Origin: Streptomyces sp. NRRL WC-3618
GTDB taxonomy: Bacteria; Actinomycetota; Actinomycetes; Streptomycetales; Streptomycetaceae
Length of the DNA stretch: 64,000 nt
Assembly (NCBI RefSeq): GCF_001280005.1
Contig: NZ_LGDW01000201.1
Coordinates: 1-64,000, forward strand
Reading direction: 5' to 3'
The position numbers were made by a program, and so were the translations under genes. Position 1 is the stretch's first letter, and the number at the start of each line of letters is the position of its first letter. The notes beneath the pieces are model-generated. The model was not told the DNA's origin, made no database searches, and worked only from the letters and a program-made list of their open reading frames with translations. Shown piece after piece: positions 38,756 through 48,433 of this stretch.

Positions 38756-38786
38756 GGCCTGTCGTGCTCTTCAGTCGGCGGCGGTG

Positions 38787-39182
38787 TCAGCAGCCGTAGT
38801 TGACCAGGTCGAACGTCGCGTAGTGGTCGGAGGTGTAGTAGTCCTCCTGGGACTCCTCACCCGTGATGATGCGGCGCGCGCCGCGCGTGGAGGAGCCAGG
38901 GGTCTTGACCGTGTACTCGTGGTAGTAGCCGGAGGACTGCGCGGGCAGGACACGCTCCCGGTTCTGGAAGACGACGCCGTCCTGCGAGTACGGGAAGGGC
39001 CCGCCCCGCGCGATCAGGTCGAGCGTGGTGTGGGCCTGCGACGGCAGGTCGCCGTAGCAGATGCTGCCGACCGACGAGGTGGCGGCACCGGCCGGGCCGG
39101 CGGTGACGGTGCCGCCGACCAGGAGGGCGGACAGGACGGCGGCCGAGGCGCCGATGCGGGTGATCCGTGGGGGGAATCTCAT
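38787..39182 (-). CDS. Secreted guanyl-specific ribonuclease (RNase Sa/T1 type)
   Basis: 131 residues. A signal peptide (about 1-34, ending AGPAGAA) is followed by a mature protein of about 97 residues, the same as RNase Sa. The catalytic set is visible: Glu 89 in YYHEYTV, Arg 103/104 in GARRIITG, His 120 in SDHYATF. Cys 43 and Cys 131 would form the single disulfide. It should cut single-stranded RNA after G outside the cell. I find no barstar-like inhibitor gene adjacent. It is monocistronic, on the opposite strand to the preceding small gene. Confidence 0.93.
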   Translation of the reverse strand: MRFPPRITRIGASAAVLSALLVGGTVTAGPAGAATSSVGSICYGDLPSQAHTTLDLIARGGPFPYSQDGVVFQNRERVLPAQSSGYYHEYTVKTPGSSTRGARRIITGEESQEDYYTSDHYATFDLVNYGC

Positions 39183-39362
39183 GCCCCCATGATGACGCGC
39201 GTAGATAGTGGCATGTCAACGTCAACTCTGCAGAGTTTGCCGTCCCGTCCGCCGAGTTTTCACGGTGTTAACCTGCGGCCCGAGCTCTCCACCTCTCCCC
39301 GCACGCGCACACGTGACGAGCCGTCACGTATCGCCGTCACATTCCGCCGCGCGGCCGCCCCG

Positions 39363-39989
39363 TCAAGCGTTCTGCGGAAGCTCGTACGTGCCGTACTCCG
39401 GGCGGCCCGCGAACTCGTACGTCTGGATGGAGACGCCCGCCGCCGTCGTACGGCCCCCGGCGTGCCGGAAGGCGGTCGGGACGACGCCCTCCGCGAAGAG
39501 GCGGCGGCCGGTGCCGAGGACGACCGGGAAGGTCAGCAGGTGGACCTTGTCCACGAGGTCCAGGGCCAGGAGGGACTGGGCGAGGAGGCCACTGCCGTGC
39601 ACCTGGACCTCACGGTCGGTGCGCTCCTTGAGTGCGGCCACCTCCTTGCCGAGGTCGCCGCTCAGCACGGTCGTGTTGGCCCACTCGGGCTCCTGGAGGC
39701 CGGCGGAGACGACGTACTTCGGCAGGGTGTTCAGCTTGGACGCGATCGGGTCGGCGGGATCGGTGACCTTGGGCCAGTAGGAGGCGAAGATGTTGTACGT
39801 ACGGCGGCCCAGGAGGAACGCGTCGACGCGTTCGAAGACCTCGACCACGAACCGGCCGAAGTCCTCGTCCCCGTACGGGACGCTCCAGCCGCCGTGCTCG
39901 AAGCCGCCTCGTGGGTCCTCCTTGGGGCCTCCGGGGGCCTGGTAGACGCCGTCGAGGGTGACGAAGGACGTGAGGGTGAGGGTGCCCAT
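39363..39989 (-). CDS. Dihydrofolate reductase-family (RibD C-terminal-like) protein
   Basis: 208 residues. The features of RibD-C/YyaP-like reductases are present: LTLTSFVTLDGVYQAPGGP at the start, FLLGRRTYNIFASYWP (about 59-74), a phosphate-binding EVQVHGSGLLAQSLL (about 127-141) and LTFPVVLGTGRRLF (about 151-164). It probably binds NADPH and reduces a small, still unknown, substrate; these stand-alone versions are not classical folate reductases. The gene lies downstream of allantoicase on the same strand, but a strong hairpin separates them, so it should be expressed independently. Confidence 0.88.
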   Translation of the reverse strand: MGTLTLTSFVTLDGVYQAPGGPKEDPRGGFEHGGWSVPYGDEDFGRFVVEVFERVDAFLLGRRTYNIFASYWPKVTDPADPIASKLNTLPKYVVSAGLQEPEWANTTVLSGDLGKEVAALKERTDREVQVHGSGLLAQSLLALDLVDKVHLLTFPVVLGTGRRLFAEGVVPTAFRHAGGRTTAAGVSIQTYEFAGRPEYGTYELPQNA

Positions 39990-40065
39990 GGCGGGTGCCT
40001 GCTCTCTGGGAGGGGTCAGCTCTCATCACCTCAGACCCCTCCGGCACCCGCAACTCATCGCGTAC

Positions 40066-40086
40066 GCCGCCGGTGGTACCGGCGGC
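40066..40086 (-). terminator. Perfect 9-bp stem after allantoicase
   Basis: GCCGCCGGT (40066-40074) and ACCGGCGGC (40078-40086) are exact complements around a 3-base loop, eight bases past the allantoicase stop. Confidence 0.65.
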
Positions 40087-40093
40087 GGCCGTC

Positions 40094-41209
40094 TCAGCCC
40101 CCGAGCTCCTGATGCCGGGCCCGCAGTTCGGCCGCCCCCTCCTCCGTCAGGGAGCCGAACAGGCGCAGCCGTGAGATGCCGCCGTCCGGATAGATGTCCA
40201 CGCGCGCGTGCGTGCCCGTCGCCGGGGCCGGCAGGACGAAGCGGTGGTTGGTGTCGGGCTGGAGACGGGTGCGCGGGAGGATCTCCGCCCACGCGCCGTT
40301 CTCGCCGTCCCGCAGCGACACCGTGGCCCAGCCCGCGCTGTTCCCCTTCAGATACGCCGTGTCGATCTCGACGGCCCGGATCTCCGAGCGGGCCACCAGC
40401 CGGTAGCGGATCCAGTCGTTGCCCCGGTCGCGGCGGCGGCGCGTCTCCCAGCCGTCGTCCATCTTGCGGGAGCGCCCCGGCTGGATGGTGTTCGACGCCG
40501 GTGAGTAGAAGCGGTCGGACGCGTCCTCGGCCCGGCCGCCGTTCTCCAGGGCGACCACGTCGAAGGTGCCCAGCACCGCGAGCCAGGCAGGGTCGGGGGC
40601 GACCTCGCCGTACACCCGCAGGCGCGCGATGCCGCCGTCCGGGTGCTGGTTGACCCGCAGGTGCGTGAAGCGCTGTTCGAGCGACACCTCGAAGCCGTTG
40701 GCCGCGTGCCCGCCCACCTTCGTGCGCGGGACGAGCGTCGTCCACTTCACGTCGTCCGACAGCAGTTCCTCGGGGGACGGGGTGCCGGGCACCGACACGC
40801 CCTCCACCGACACCGCCTGTGGGTAGTTGCCGCGGAAGTGGGCCGTGTCGACCACGATGCCGCGTACGACGCCCGGCGCGCCGAGCCGTACCAGCGCCCA
40901 GTCGTGGTCCTCCTCGGTCGGCCAGGGGTGCTCGGCCGACGCGCCGCGCCGGCGCCGCGTCTCCCAGCCGTCCATGATCTTGCCCTTGTGGCCGAAGTTC
41001 TCGGGGACGAACTCGGCGGGCTCCGGCACGAGCATGTTCTCGCGGTCGGCGAAGAACTCGTCGTTGGCGGCGATCACGCCGGCGCCGAGGCGGCGGTCGG
41101 CGAGGTTGGCGTACTGGGTGAAGGGGAAGTCCGCGGTGCGGTGGTCCGCGTACGGGTCGCCGCCTCCGTAGGGTTTCGCGTCGCCGGTGAAGCTCGGAAT
41201 CGCGGTCAC
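40094..41209 (-). CDS. alc: Allantoicase
   Basis: 371 residues, normal for the family. It is built of two homologous jelly-roll halves, each containing MDGWETRRRR-like sequence (KIMDGWETRRRR near 93-103 and MDDGWETRRRRDRG near 250-264) and a repeated VDTAHFRGNYP / IDTAYLKGNSAG signature. It hydrolyses allantoate to ureidoglycolate and urea in the cytosol. It follows allantoinase on the same strand with a 73-bp gap and probably shares its promoter and IclR control. A terminator hairpin lies directly after the stop. Confidence 0.96.
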   Translation of the reverse strand: MTAIPSFTGDAKPYGGGDPYADHRTADFPFTQYANLADRRLGAGVIAANDEFFADRENMLVPEPAEFVPENFGHKGKIMDGWETRRRRGASAEHPWPTEEDHDWALVRLGAPGVVRGIVVDTAHFRGNYPQAVSVEGVSVPGTPSPEELLSDDVKWTTLVPRTKVGGHAANGFEVSLEQRFTHLRVNQHPDGGIARLRVYGEVAPDPAWLAVLGTFDVVALENGGRAEDASDRFYSPASNTIQPGRSRKMDDGWETRRRRDRGNDWIRYRLVARSEIRAVEIDTAYLKGNSAGWATVSLRDGENGAWAEILPRTRLQPDTNHRFVLPAPATGTHARVDIYPDGGISRLRLFGSLTEEGAAELRARHQELGG

Positions 41210-41282
41210 GGTGATCAGTTCTGCCTTTCGGACTTCGGAGTCGGCCGGTGCGGGTGCCGTGGGAGGGGAGCCATGGGGGCAG

Positions 41283-42623
41283 TCATGGGGTACGGGTGAG
41301 GAGGCGGCCCTTCGGTTCGGTGAACTCGCCCTGCGCCACGATGCGTTCGCCGCGCAGCCAGGTCGACTTGACGACGCCGCTGAGGGTTTTGCCCGCGTAC
41401 GCTGTCACGCGGTTGCGGTGCTGCAGGGCGGCCGGGTCCACGGTGAACGTCTCGTCCGGCGCGAGTACGGCGAAGTCGGCGTCCCGGCCCGCCTCGATGG
41501 TGCCCTTGCGTGCGTCGAGGCCCACCAGGGCGGCCGTACGGGTGGACATCCAGCGCACGACGTCCTCCAGGGAGTGGCCCCTGCCCCGCGCCTCGGTCCA
41601 CACCGCCGCGAGGCTCAGCTGGAGCCCCGAGATGCCTCCCCACGCGGTCGCGAAGTCGGCGGTCTTCAGGTCGGCGGTGGACGGCGAGTGGTCGGTGACC
41701 ACACAGTCGATCGTGCCGTCGGCCAGCGCCTGCCACAGGAGGTCCTGGTTGGCTGCCTCCCGGATGGGCGGGCAGCACTTGAACTCGCTGGCGCCGTCCG
41801 GGACTTCCTCGGCGGTGAGGGTCAGATAGTGGGGGCACGTCTCCACGGTGATCCGCACCCCCTCCGCCTTCGCCGCGGCGATCAGCGGCAGTGCGTCGCT
41901 CGACGACAGGTGCAGGACGTGCACGCGCGCGTGCAGGCGCTTCGCCTGCTCGATCACGTTGGCGATCGCCCGGTCCTCCGCGCCGCGCGGGCGCGAGGCG
42001 AGGAAGTGGGCGTACTCAGGACCGCCCCGCTGCGGGGCCGTGTCGAGGTGGTGGGGGTCCTCGGCGTGCACGATGAGCAGGCCGTCGAAGCCGGCGATCT
42101 CGGCCATCGACAGCGCCAGTCGCTCCTGGTCGAGGTGCGGGAACTCGTCCACGCCGGACGGCGACAGGAAGGCCTTGAAGCCGAAGACCCCGGCGTCGTG
42201 CAGGGGGCGCAGGTCCTTGACGTTGTCGGGCAGCGCGCCGCCCCAGAAGCCGACGTCGATGTGCGCCTTGGCCTCTGCCACGTCCCGCTTCGTACGGAGG
42301 TGGTCGACCGTGGTCGTCGGCGGCAGGGAGTTGAGGGGCATGTCGACGAGGGTCGTGATGCCGCCGGCCGCCGCGGCGCGCGTGGCGGTCCAGAAGCCCT
42401 CCCACTCCGTGCGTCCGGGGTCGTTGACGTGCACATGGGTGTCGACCAGTCCGGGCAGCAGGACGTCGTCGCCGAAGTCCTCCAGCCGAGCGCCGGGCGG
42501 TACGTCGGCCTCGTACGGCAGTACGGCCGCGATCCGGCCGTCGGCGACCGCGACGGTGGCCGCACGCGTCCCCTCGGGCGTGATGACGCGCGTCGAGCGC
42601 AACACCAGTTCGATGCCGGACAC
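41283..42623 (-). CDS. allB: Allantoinase
   Basis: 446 residues. A cyclic amidohydrolase with metal ligands H63 and H65 in [10 protein letters not shown], the carbamylated Lys 150 in [10 protein letters not shown] and later His in [10 protein letters not shown] and [10 protein letters not shown]. The family-typical ECCP-like tail region FKCCPPIRE and VTDHSPS (catalytic Asp zone) are present. It opens the hydantoin ring of allantoin to allantoate, using two divalent metals. It is divergent from the IclR regulator, with a 330-bp region between them carrying two adjacent palindromes. It is the first gene of the allantoinase-allantoicase operon. Confidence 0.97.
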   Translation of the reverse strand: MSGIELVLRSTRVITPEGTRAATVAVADGRIAAVLPYEADVPPGARLEDFGDDVLLPGLVDTHVHVNDPGRTEWEGFWTATRAAAAGGITTLVDMPLNSLPPTTTVDHLRTKRDVAEAKAHIDVGFWGGALPDNVKDLRPLHDAGVFGFKAFLSPSGVDEFPHLDQERLALSMAEIAGFDGLLIVHAEDPHHLDTAPQRGGPEYAHFLASRPRGAEDRAIANVIEQAKRLHARVHVLHLSSSDALPLIAAAKAEGVRITVETCPHYLTLTAEEVPDGASEFKCCPPIREAANQDLLWQALADGTIDCVVTDHSPSTADLKTADFATAWGGISGLQLSLAAVWTEARGRGHSLEDVVRWMSTRTAALVGLDARKGTIEAGRDADFAVLAPDETFTVDPAALQHRNRVTAYAGKTLSGVVKSTWLRGERIVAQGEFTEPKGRLLTRTP

Positions 42624-42704
42624 CCGGACCCCTCTCTGTCACCGTGAATGTCGGAATGTCGCCGAATCCCGCAGTATCCCGATCCCGCGGAATCCCGCGT
42701 TAAC

Positions 42705-42735
42705 TTCCACGTAACGGAATTCAACTTTCTGTTGA
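42705..42735. promoter_or_regulatory. Adjacent palindromes between allantoinase and the IclR regulator
   Basis: TTCC-N7-GGAA (42705-42719) and TCAAC-N5-GTTGA (42721-42735) lie side by side. Both patterns recur upstream of malate synthase, and the second recurs upstream of the urate oxidase operon. They are the best candidates for IclR-family (AllR-like) operators. The rest of the 330-bp region (42624-42953) holds nothing else I recognise. Confidence 0.6.
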
Positions 42736-42953
42736 CGGAGTCTTCACCGGCCGCGCCGTACCGTCAAGACTCACCCTGCCCACCCGCCCGGCCCGCCGCC
42801 AGCCCGGCGGGGCCACCACGGCAACAACCTGAATGTTTCCACAGGACGGAATGAGATTTCCAGAAAAACAGAACGTAGCCACGCACCAGCACTCCGTCAA
42901 GCAACCGCCCGGTAGGCTGCACCATCGCCTGTCAGCCGTGAAAGGAACGCGCC

Positions 42954-43760
42954 GTGCCGACGCCCAGCGCCAGCTCCACCGACGCCGCCAAATCCGCCGC
43001 CGCGAGCGGTGGTGTCCAGTCCCTGGAGCGTGCCTTCGATCTGCTGGAGCGCATGGCGGACGCGGGCGGTGAAGTCGGCCTCAGTGAACTGTCCGTGAGC
43101 AGCGGACTGCCCCTGCCGACCATCCACCGGCTCATGCGCACGCTCGTGTCCTGCGGTTATGTACGACAGCAGCCCAACCGCCGGTACGCGCTGGGCCCGC
43201 GCCTGATCCGCCTCGGTGAGTCCGCGTCCCGGCTGCTCGGCACCTGGGCCCGCCCCTATCTGGCCCGGCTGGTCGAGGAGACCGGCGAGACGGCCAACAT
43301 GGCGCTCCTGGACGGCGACGAGATCGTGTACGTGGCGCAGGTTCCGTCCAAGCACTCGATGCGCATGTTCACGGAGGTGGGCCGGCGCGTCCTGCCGCAC
43401 TCCACCGGCGTCGGCAAGGCGCTCCTCGCCAACCTCCCGCCGGACGAGGTGCGTTCACTGCTCGCTCGTACCGGAATGCCGGCCGCGACGGAGAAGACGC
43501 TCACGACCCCGGACGGCTTTTTGGCCGCCCTGGCGGACGTACGCCGTCTCGGTTACGCGGTCGACGACAACGAGCAGGAGATCGGCGTCCGCTGTCTCGC
43601 GGTCTCCGTCCCCGACTCCCCCACCGCCGCCGCGATCTCGATCTCGGGCCCGGCGGGCCGGGTCACCGAGGAGGCGACGGACAAGATCGTGCCCGTGCTG
43701 AAGCAGGTCGCGGCCGAACTGTCGGTGGCGCTGGCCAGCTCGGGCAACCCGGCCCACTGA
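42954..43760 (+). CDS. allR: IclR-family regulator, AllR-like
   Basis: 268 residues from GTG 42954 (AAAGGA seven bases upstream). The winged helix-turn-helix is at about 20-80 (VQSLERAFDLLERMADAGG, VGLSELSVSSGLPLPTIHRLMRTL). The IclR effector domain is at about 95-262 (YLARLVEETGETANMALLDG, STGVGKALLANLP, DDNEQEIGVRCLAV). In Streptomyces coelicolor an IclR protein called AllR represses the allantoin genes and releases DNA on binding a pathway metabolite; position next to allantoinase and the shared palindromes point to the same role here. The gene symbol rests on that context. Confidence 0.88.
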   Translation: MPTPSASSTDAAKSAAASGGVQSLERAFDLLERMADAGGEVGLSELSVSSGLPLPTIHRLMRTLVSCGYVRQQPNRRYALGPRLIRLGESASRLLGTWARPYLARLVEETGETANMALLDGDEIVYVAQVPSKHSMRMFTEVGRRVLPHSTGVGKALLANLPPDEVRSLLARTGMPAATEKTLTTPDGFLAALADVRRLGYAVDDNEQEIGVRCLAVSVPDSPTAAAISISGPAGRVTEEATDKIVPVLKQVAAELSVALASSGNPAH

Positions 43761-43801
43761 CACTCCGCGACCGACACTCGGCCACTGGTCCTCGGCCGTC
43801 C

Positions 43802-44116
43802 TCAGCGTCGCGGCGGACGGCCGAACAGTTCCACTGCCGCGCGGACCTCCGACAGACCCCGGGCGAGCGCGCTGACGGAGCCGATCGCGCCGGCGATCAG
43901 GAGTAACGAGCGGCGCAGGCGCGGGACTTCGGGGCTGCCGGTGATCACCATCGCGGCCAGACTGGCCAGTTCGTCCTCGGCGATGCCCCGGTCGGGGAAC
44001 TCGGCCGGATGCGCGGCGAGTTCACGGCGCAGCCGGGACACCGCCGTCCGCAACCGCGCCACTCTCGGATCTTCGTCGCTGCCGGTCACCGACCTCTGCC
44101 CCAAGCTCCGCAACAC
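43802..44116 (-). CDS. Small conserved actinobacterial protein (DUF5955-like)
   Basis: 104 residues from GTG 44116, which has GGGGGAG four bases upstream; GTG 44140 is the alternative. It is mostly helical: a charged N-terminal part (VARLRTAVSRLRRELAAHP), an acidic middle (AEDELASLAAMV) and a hydrophobic C-terminal segment (LLLIAGAIGSVSALARGL) that could be buried or membrane-associated. From memory it resembles Streptomyces DUF5955 proteins; no function is known. It is convergent with the IclR gene and divergent from the MobA-like gene. Confidence 0.75.
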   Translation of the reverse strand: MLRSLGQRSVTGSDEDPRVARLRTAVSRLRRELAAHPAEFPDRGIAEDELASLAAMVITGSPEVPRLRRSLLLIAGAIGSVSALARGLSEVRAAVELFGRPPRR

Positions 44117-44296
44117 AGCACTCCCCCACTGGCCCCCCACGTGCGCCCCTCACGCCCGCCGCACCCCCCCTTGCGCCGACCCAGCGCCGGGGACGCGGGA
44201 CAGTAAACGCCACCCACGCGACCGACGCCACACCACGGACCGAAATTCAGCCCGCGAACGCCGCCGGTCCGACTCCGGGTCAGGTATGCAGGAGGC

Positions 44297-44896
44297 ATGA
44301 CGGAGAAACCGGACCAGGTGGCAGGGCTGTTGCTCGCGGCGGGCGGGGGGCGACGGCTCGGCGGGCGACCCAAGGCCCTGCTCGAACACCGCGGCCACCT
44401 TCTCGTCGAACGCGCGGTCGCCGCCCTGCGCGCGGCGGGCTGCGCCCCGGTCCATGTCGTCCTCGGGGCCCGGGCCGACGAGGTGCGCAAGCGGGCCGCA
44501 CTGCCCGGGTGCGTGCTGGTGGACAACCCGGAGTGGGCGACGGGCATGGGGTCCTCGCTGCGGGCCGGGCTGGCGTCCCTGCGCGACACGGGAGCCCACG
44601 CGGCCCTCGTCTCACTGGTCGACCAGCCGGGGGTCGGGCCGGAGGCCATGGCCCGCGTCCTCGCCGCGTACACGTCCGAGGGGTCCCTCGCGGCGGCCTC
44701 GTACGACGGAACGCGCGGGCATCCGGTGCTGTTCGGTGCCGCCCACTGGGCGGGCGTCGCGGCGGGCGCGGTCGGTGACCGGGGTGCCCGCGACTACCTC
44801 AGGGCGCACGGCGACACGATCACCCTCGTCGAGTGCGGTGACGTGGCACAGCCGTACGACATCGACACGCCGTCCGACCTGGACCGCCTGGGATGA
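44297..44896 (+). CDS. MobA-like NTP transferase, probable molybdenum cofactor cytidylyltransferase
   Basis: 199 residues. The nucleotide-binding signature LLLAAGGGRRLGGRPKALL lies at about 10-29, the Mg/NTP-binding SLVDQPGVGPE at about 110-120 and the GHPVLFGAAHW at about 142-152, the pattern of MocA/YgfJ-type enzymes. These attach CMP (or GMP) to molybdopterin for enzymes such as xanthine dehydrogenase. The setting between allantoin genes and malate synthase supports a purine-linked role, though xanthine dehydrogenase itself is outside the window. AGGAGG lies just before the ATG. A different NTP-transferase role cannot be excluded. Confidence 0.85.
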   Translation: MTEKPDQVAGLLLAAGGGRRLGGRPKALLEHRGHLLVERAVAALRAAGCAPVHVVLGARADEVRKRAALPGCVLVDNPEWATGMGSSLRAGLASLRDTGAHAALVSLVDQPGVGPEAMARVLAAYTSEGSLAAASYDGTRGHPVLFGAAHWAGVAAGAVGDRGARDYLRAHGDTITLVECGDVAQPYDIDTPSDLDRLG

Positions 44897-44935
44897 CGGC
44901 TTCCCGCCCCTTCTCTCCCCGAAGAATCTCGACAA

Positions 44936-44967
44936 TCAACAAATTATTGAACTTCCACGATGAGGAA
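44936..44967. promoter_or_regulatory. Two palindromes upstream of malate synthase
   Basis: TCAAC-N5-ATTGA (44936-44950, one arm mismatch) is followed directly by TTCC-N7-GGAA (44953-44967). They are the same two elements found upstream of allantoinase, in the opposite order. The segment is AT-rich against its surroundings and ends about 80 bp before the malate synthase start. Confidence 0.6.
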
Positions 44968-45047
44968 ACTAGAATCCACTAATCAGAAACATCAGAAACT
45001 GTCGTCGCAAGCAACCCACAGCAGCCCGCTGAAGGAAGTGACCGCTC

Positions 45048-46679
<1,632 letters not shown>

Positions 46680-46697
46680 TCACAGCGACGGAGTTGT

Positions 46698-47003
46698 TCA
46701 CTTCTCCGAGTGGCCCAGGGACTTGTCCGGGGCCACTCGGTCGCGTACGAGCCGCTTCACCGCAGTCGGTTCGGGGAAGCCCTGCTCGCGCCGGTCCCAG
46801 ACCACCTCGTCGTTGACGCGGACGACGAAGACGCCGCCCGTGCCGGGCTTCAGGGACAGTTCCGTCAGTTCGGTCTCGAAGGTCGTCAGGAGCTCCTGCG
46901 CGAGCCAGGCGGCGCGGGGCAGCCAGCGGCACTGGGTGCAGTACTCGATCTCCACCCGGTGCTCGGCGTCCGTCTCGATCTCCACCGTCTGTGTGTCCGT
47001 CAT
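46698..47003 (-). CDS. SelW/Rdx-family thioredoxin-like protein
   Basis: 101 residues. The thioredoxin-like Rdx fold shows VEIEYCTQCRWLPRAAWLAQELL (strand, C-x-x-C turn, helix; about 17-39) and ends in a strand-helix with EVVWDRREQGFPEPTAVKRLV. The C-T-Q-C motif is the Cys version of the selenocysteine motif in SelW. It is expected to be a small cytosolic redox protein. The ATG at 47003 overlaps the stop of the upstream HipA-like kinase gene by four bases, so the two are coupled. It is convergent with malate synthase. Confidence 0.88.
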   Translation of the reverse strand: MTDTQTVEIETDAEHRVEIEYCTQCRWLPRAAWLAQELLTTFETELTELSLKPGTGGVFVVRVNDEVVWDRREQGFPEPTAVKRLVRDRVAPDKSLGHSEK

Positions 47004-47914
47004 CCGAGATGCACCGACCAATCCTGTTCCGCCGCCGGTTTGCCGTGCAGGTCGGGTACCCGCTTGAGCCAGTTCGGCCGGCCTTGCTGTGTCTTCGCCG
47101 CGCGTCGGGCGTCCTCGGCGGCCAGTTCCTCGCCGCCGGGGAAATCGGTGGGCAGCCAGGACGCGGACGCCCGCACGCGCGCGTGGAGGTACGCCACATA
47201 GGCGTCCCGGACCTCGTCGGGGGTCGTGAAGCCCGCCTCGAGCTCCAGCCAGGCGTCCGGCACCTCGGCGAGGACCTCGCGCAGCAGCCGCTCCGTCACG
47301 CGGGGTGCCAGTTCGGCGTCGGCGGCGCGGGTGTCCGGGGCGTAGCGGCCGAGGGCGTGGCGGCGGAAGTCGTACGCCTTCTCCGGCGCCGACAGGTCCC
47401 ACCTGTGGTGGAAGACGAGGGCGGCGCCGTGGTCGATCAGCCACAGGCGCGGGGGCGCGATGCCGAACGTGGGCCAGACCATCAGGTTGGAGCTGTGCGT
47501 CGTACGGTCCACGTTGACGGTCAGGGCGTCCAGCCAGACGATCCGGCCCGCCTCCAGGGGATCGACGTCGAACGCGGCCGCCGTGTCGGGGGTGAAGTCC
47601 TTGGCGCCCGGCAGGTAGTCCATGCCGAGGTTGAGGCCGGCGCTGGCGTGCAGCAGGTCCTGGACCTCCTGGTGAGGCTCGTGGGCGCCGGTCGCCGGGT
47701 CGAAGTGGACGAGGACCAGCTCGGGGAAGCGCAGCCCGAGGGCGCGCGACAGCTCCCCGACGACGATCTCGGCGACCAGCGCCTTGCGGCCCTGCGCCGA
47801 CCCGGTGAACTTGACGACGTACGTCCCGAGGTCGTCGGCCTCGACGAGCCCCGGCAGCGAACCGCCCTCACGCAGGGGCGTGAGATAGCGGGTCGCGTTG
47901 ACCTCTTTCAGCAT
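47000..47914 (-). CDS. HipA-family kinase-like protein
   Basis: 304 residues. It resembles the stand-alone HipA_2-type kinases: a nucleotide-binding start (YVVKFTGSAQGRKALVAEIVVGELS, about 31-55, with a Lys for ATP), a catalytic-loop-like DALTVNVDRTTHSSNLMVW (about 127-145, Asp and Asn) and WLIDHGAALVFHH (about 157-169), the metal-binding Asp. The Ser-rich P-loop of classic HipA is not obvious. No HipB-type antitoxin is adjacent, so a toxin-antitoxin role is not supported; instead it is coupled to a SelW-like gene. Substrate unknown. Confidence 0.85.
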   Translation of the reverse strand: MLKEVNATRYLTPLREGGSLPGLVEADDLGTYVVKFTGSAQGRKALVAEIVVGELSRALGLRFPELVLVHFDPATGAHEPHQEVQDLLHASAGLNLGMDYLPGAKDFTPDTAAAFDVDPLEAGRIVWLDALTVNVDRTTHSSNLMVWPTFGIAPPRLWLIDHGAALVFHHRWDLSAPEKAYDFRRHALGRYAPDTRAADAELAPRVTERLLREVLAEVPDAWLELEAGFTTPDEVRDAYVAYLHARVRASASWLPTDFPGGEELAAEDARRAAKTQQGRPNWLKRVPDLHGKPAAEQDWSVHLG

Positions 47915-48011
47915 TTTCCCAGGCCACCCGTCTCTTCAGCCTTGACATCCACGAACACTGCCAGGGAGGCGCCGCAGTGGGACGAGGAGCATAGTAACCA
48001 AGGGCTGTTCG

Positions 48012-48362
48012 GTGGCTCTCGTGGGTCACAGTCTCGGGCGTCTCCTCCGGCCGCGCAGGACGACGGCCGTCGGGGTGTCGAGGACGCTCAGGTCCGTGCG
48101 GGGCTCGCACGTCCTCGAAGGGCTCGCCGCCGGGCTCTCCACCCAGCAGCTCGCCTCCCGGCTGGGCCTCAGCAGCCACGGCGTCGAGTACCACGTCAGC
48201 AGCATGCTCCGGAAACTCAAGGCACCCAACCGGTCGGCTCTCGTCGCCCGCGCCTACGCCCTGGACATCCTCGTCCCCAACTGCTGGCCACCGCAGGTTC
48301 GCCCGCAGTACTCCACGCGTTCCGCAGCCGTCACCGAACCCTTCCCGACCTGGGCAGGCTGA
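48012..48362 (+). CDS. Orphan LuxR-type helix-turn-helix protein
   Basis: 116 residues from GTG 48012; stops just upstream rule out a longer N-terminus. A single LuxR/GerE helix-turn-helix is clear at about 34-85 (HVLEGLAAGLSTQQLASRLG, LSSHGVEYHVSSMLRKLKA, SALVARAYALDIL). No receiver or ligand domain is fused. The Arg-rich N-terminus and the tail (WPPQVRPQYSTRS) are typical of small stand-alone Streptomyces members. It may be a functional short regulator or the remnant of a larger one. It is divergent from the HipA-like gene across about 97 bp. Confidence 0.72.
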   Translation: MALVGHSLGRLLRPRRTTAVGVSRTLRSVRGSHVLEGLAAGLSTQQLASRLGLSSHGVEYHVSSMLRKLKAPNRSALVARAYALDILVPNCWPPQVRPQYSTRSAAVTEPFPTWAG

Positions 48363-48382
48363 CCACGGCCCACCCGTCCCAC

Positions 48383-48433
48383 ACCCTCACGGCCGCCGCC
48401 CCGCGACGGCGGAGGCTCACCTCGTGAGGGTGA
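48383..48433. terminator. Two-layer hairpin between convergent genes
   Basis: Outer arms CACCCTCAC (48383-48391) and GTGAGGGTG (48425-48433) are exact complements, enclosing an inner CCGCCG/CGGCGG stem (48394-48413). It covers the end of the TIGR03943 gene and follows the LuxR-type gene. Confidence 0.7.

Noticed and set aside
38787..39182. RNase as a toxin with a neighbouring immunity gene
   Set aside because: The adjacent small gene is a two-span membrane protein on the other strand and does not resemble barstar.
47000..48362. HipA/HipB-type toxin-antitoxin module
   Set aside because: The divergent helix-turn-helix gene is LuxR-type, not HipB/Xre-type, and is not in an operon with the kinase.
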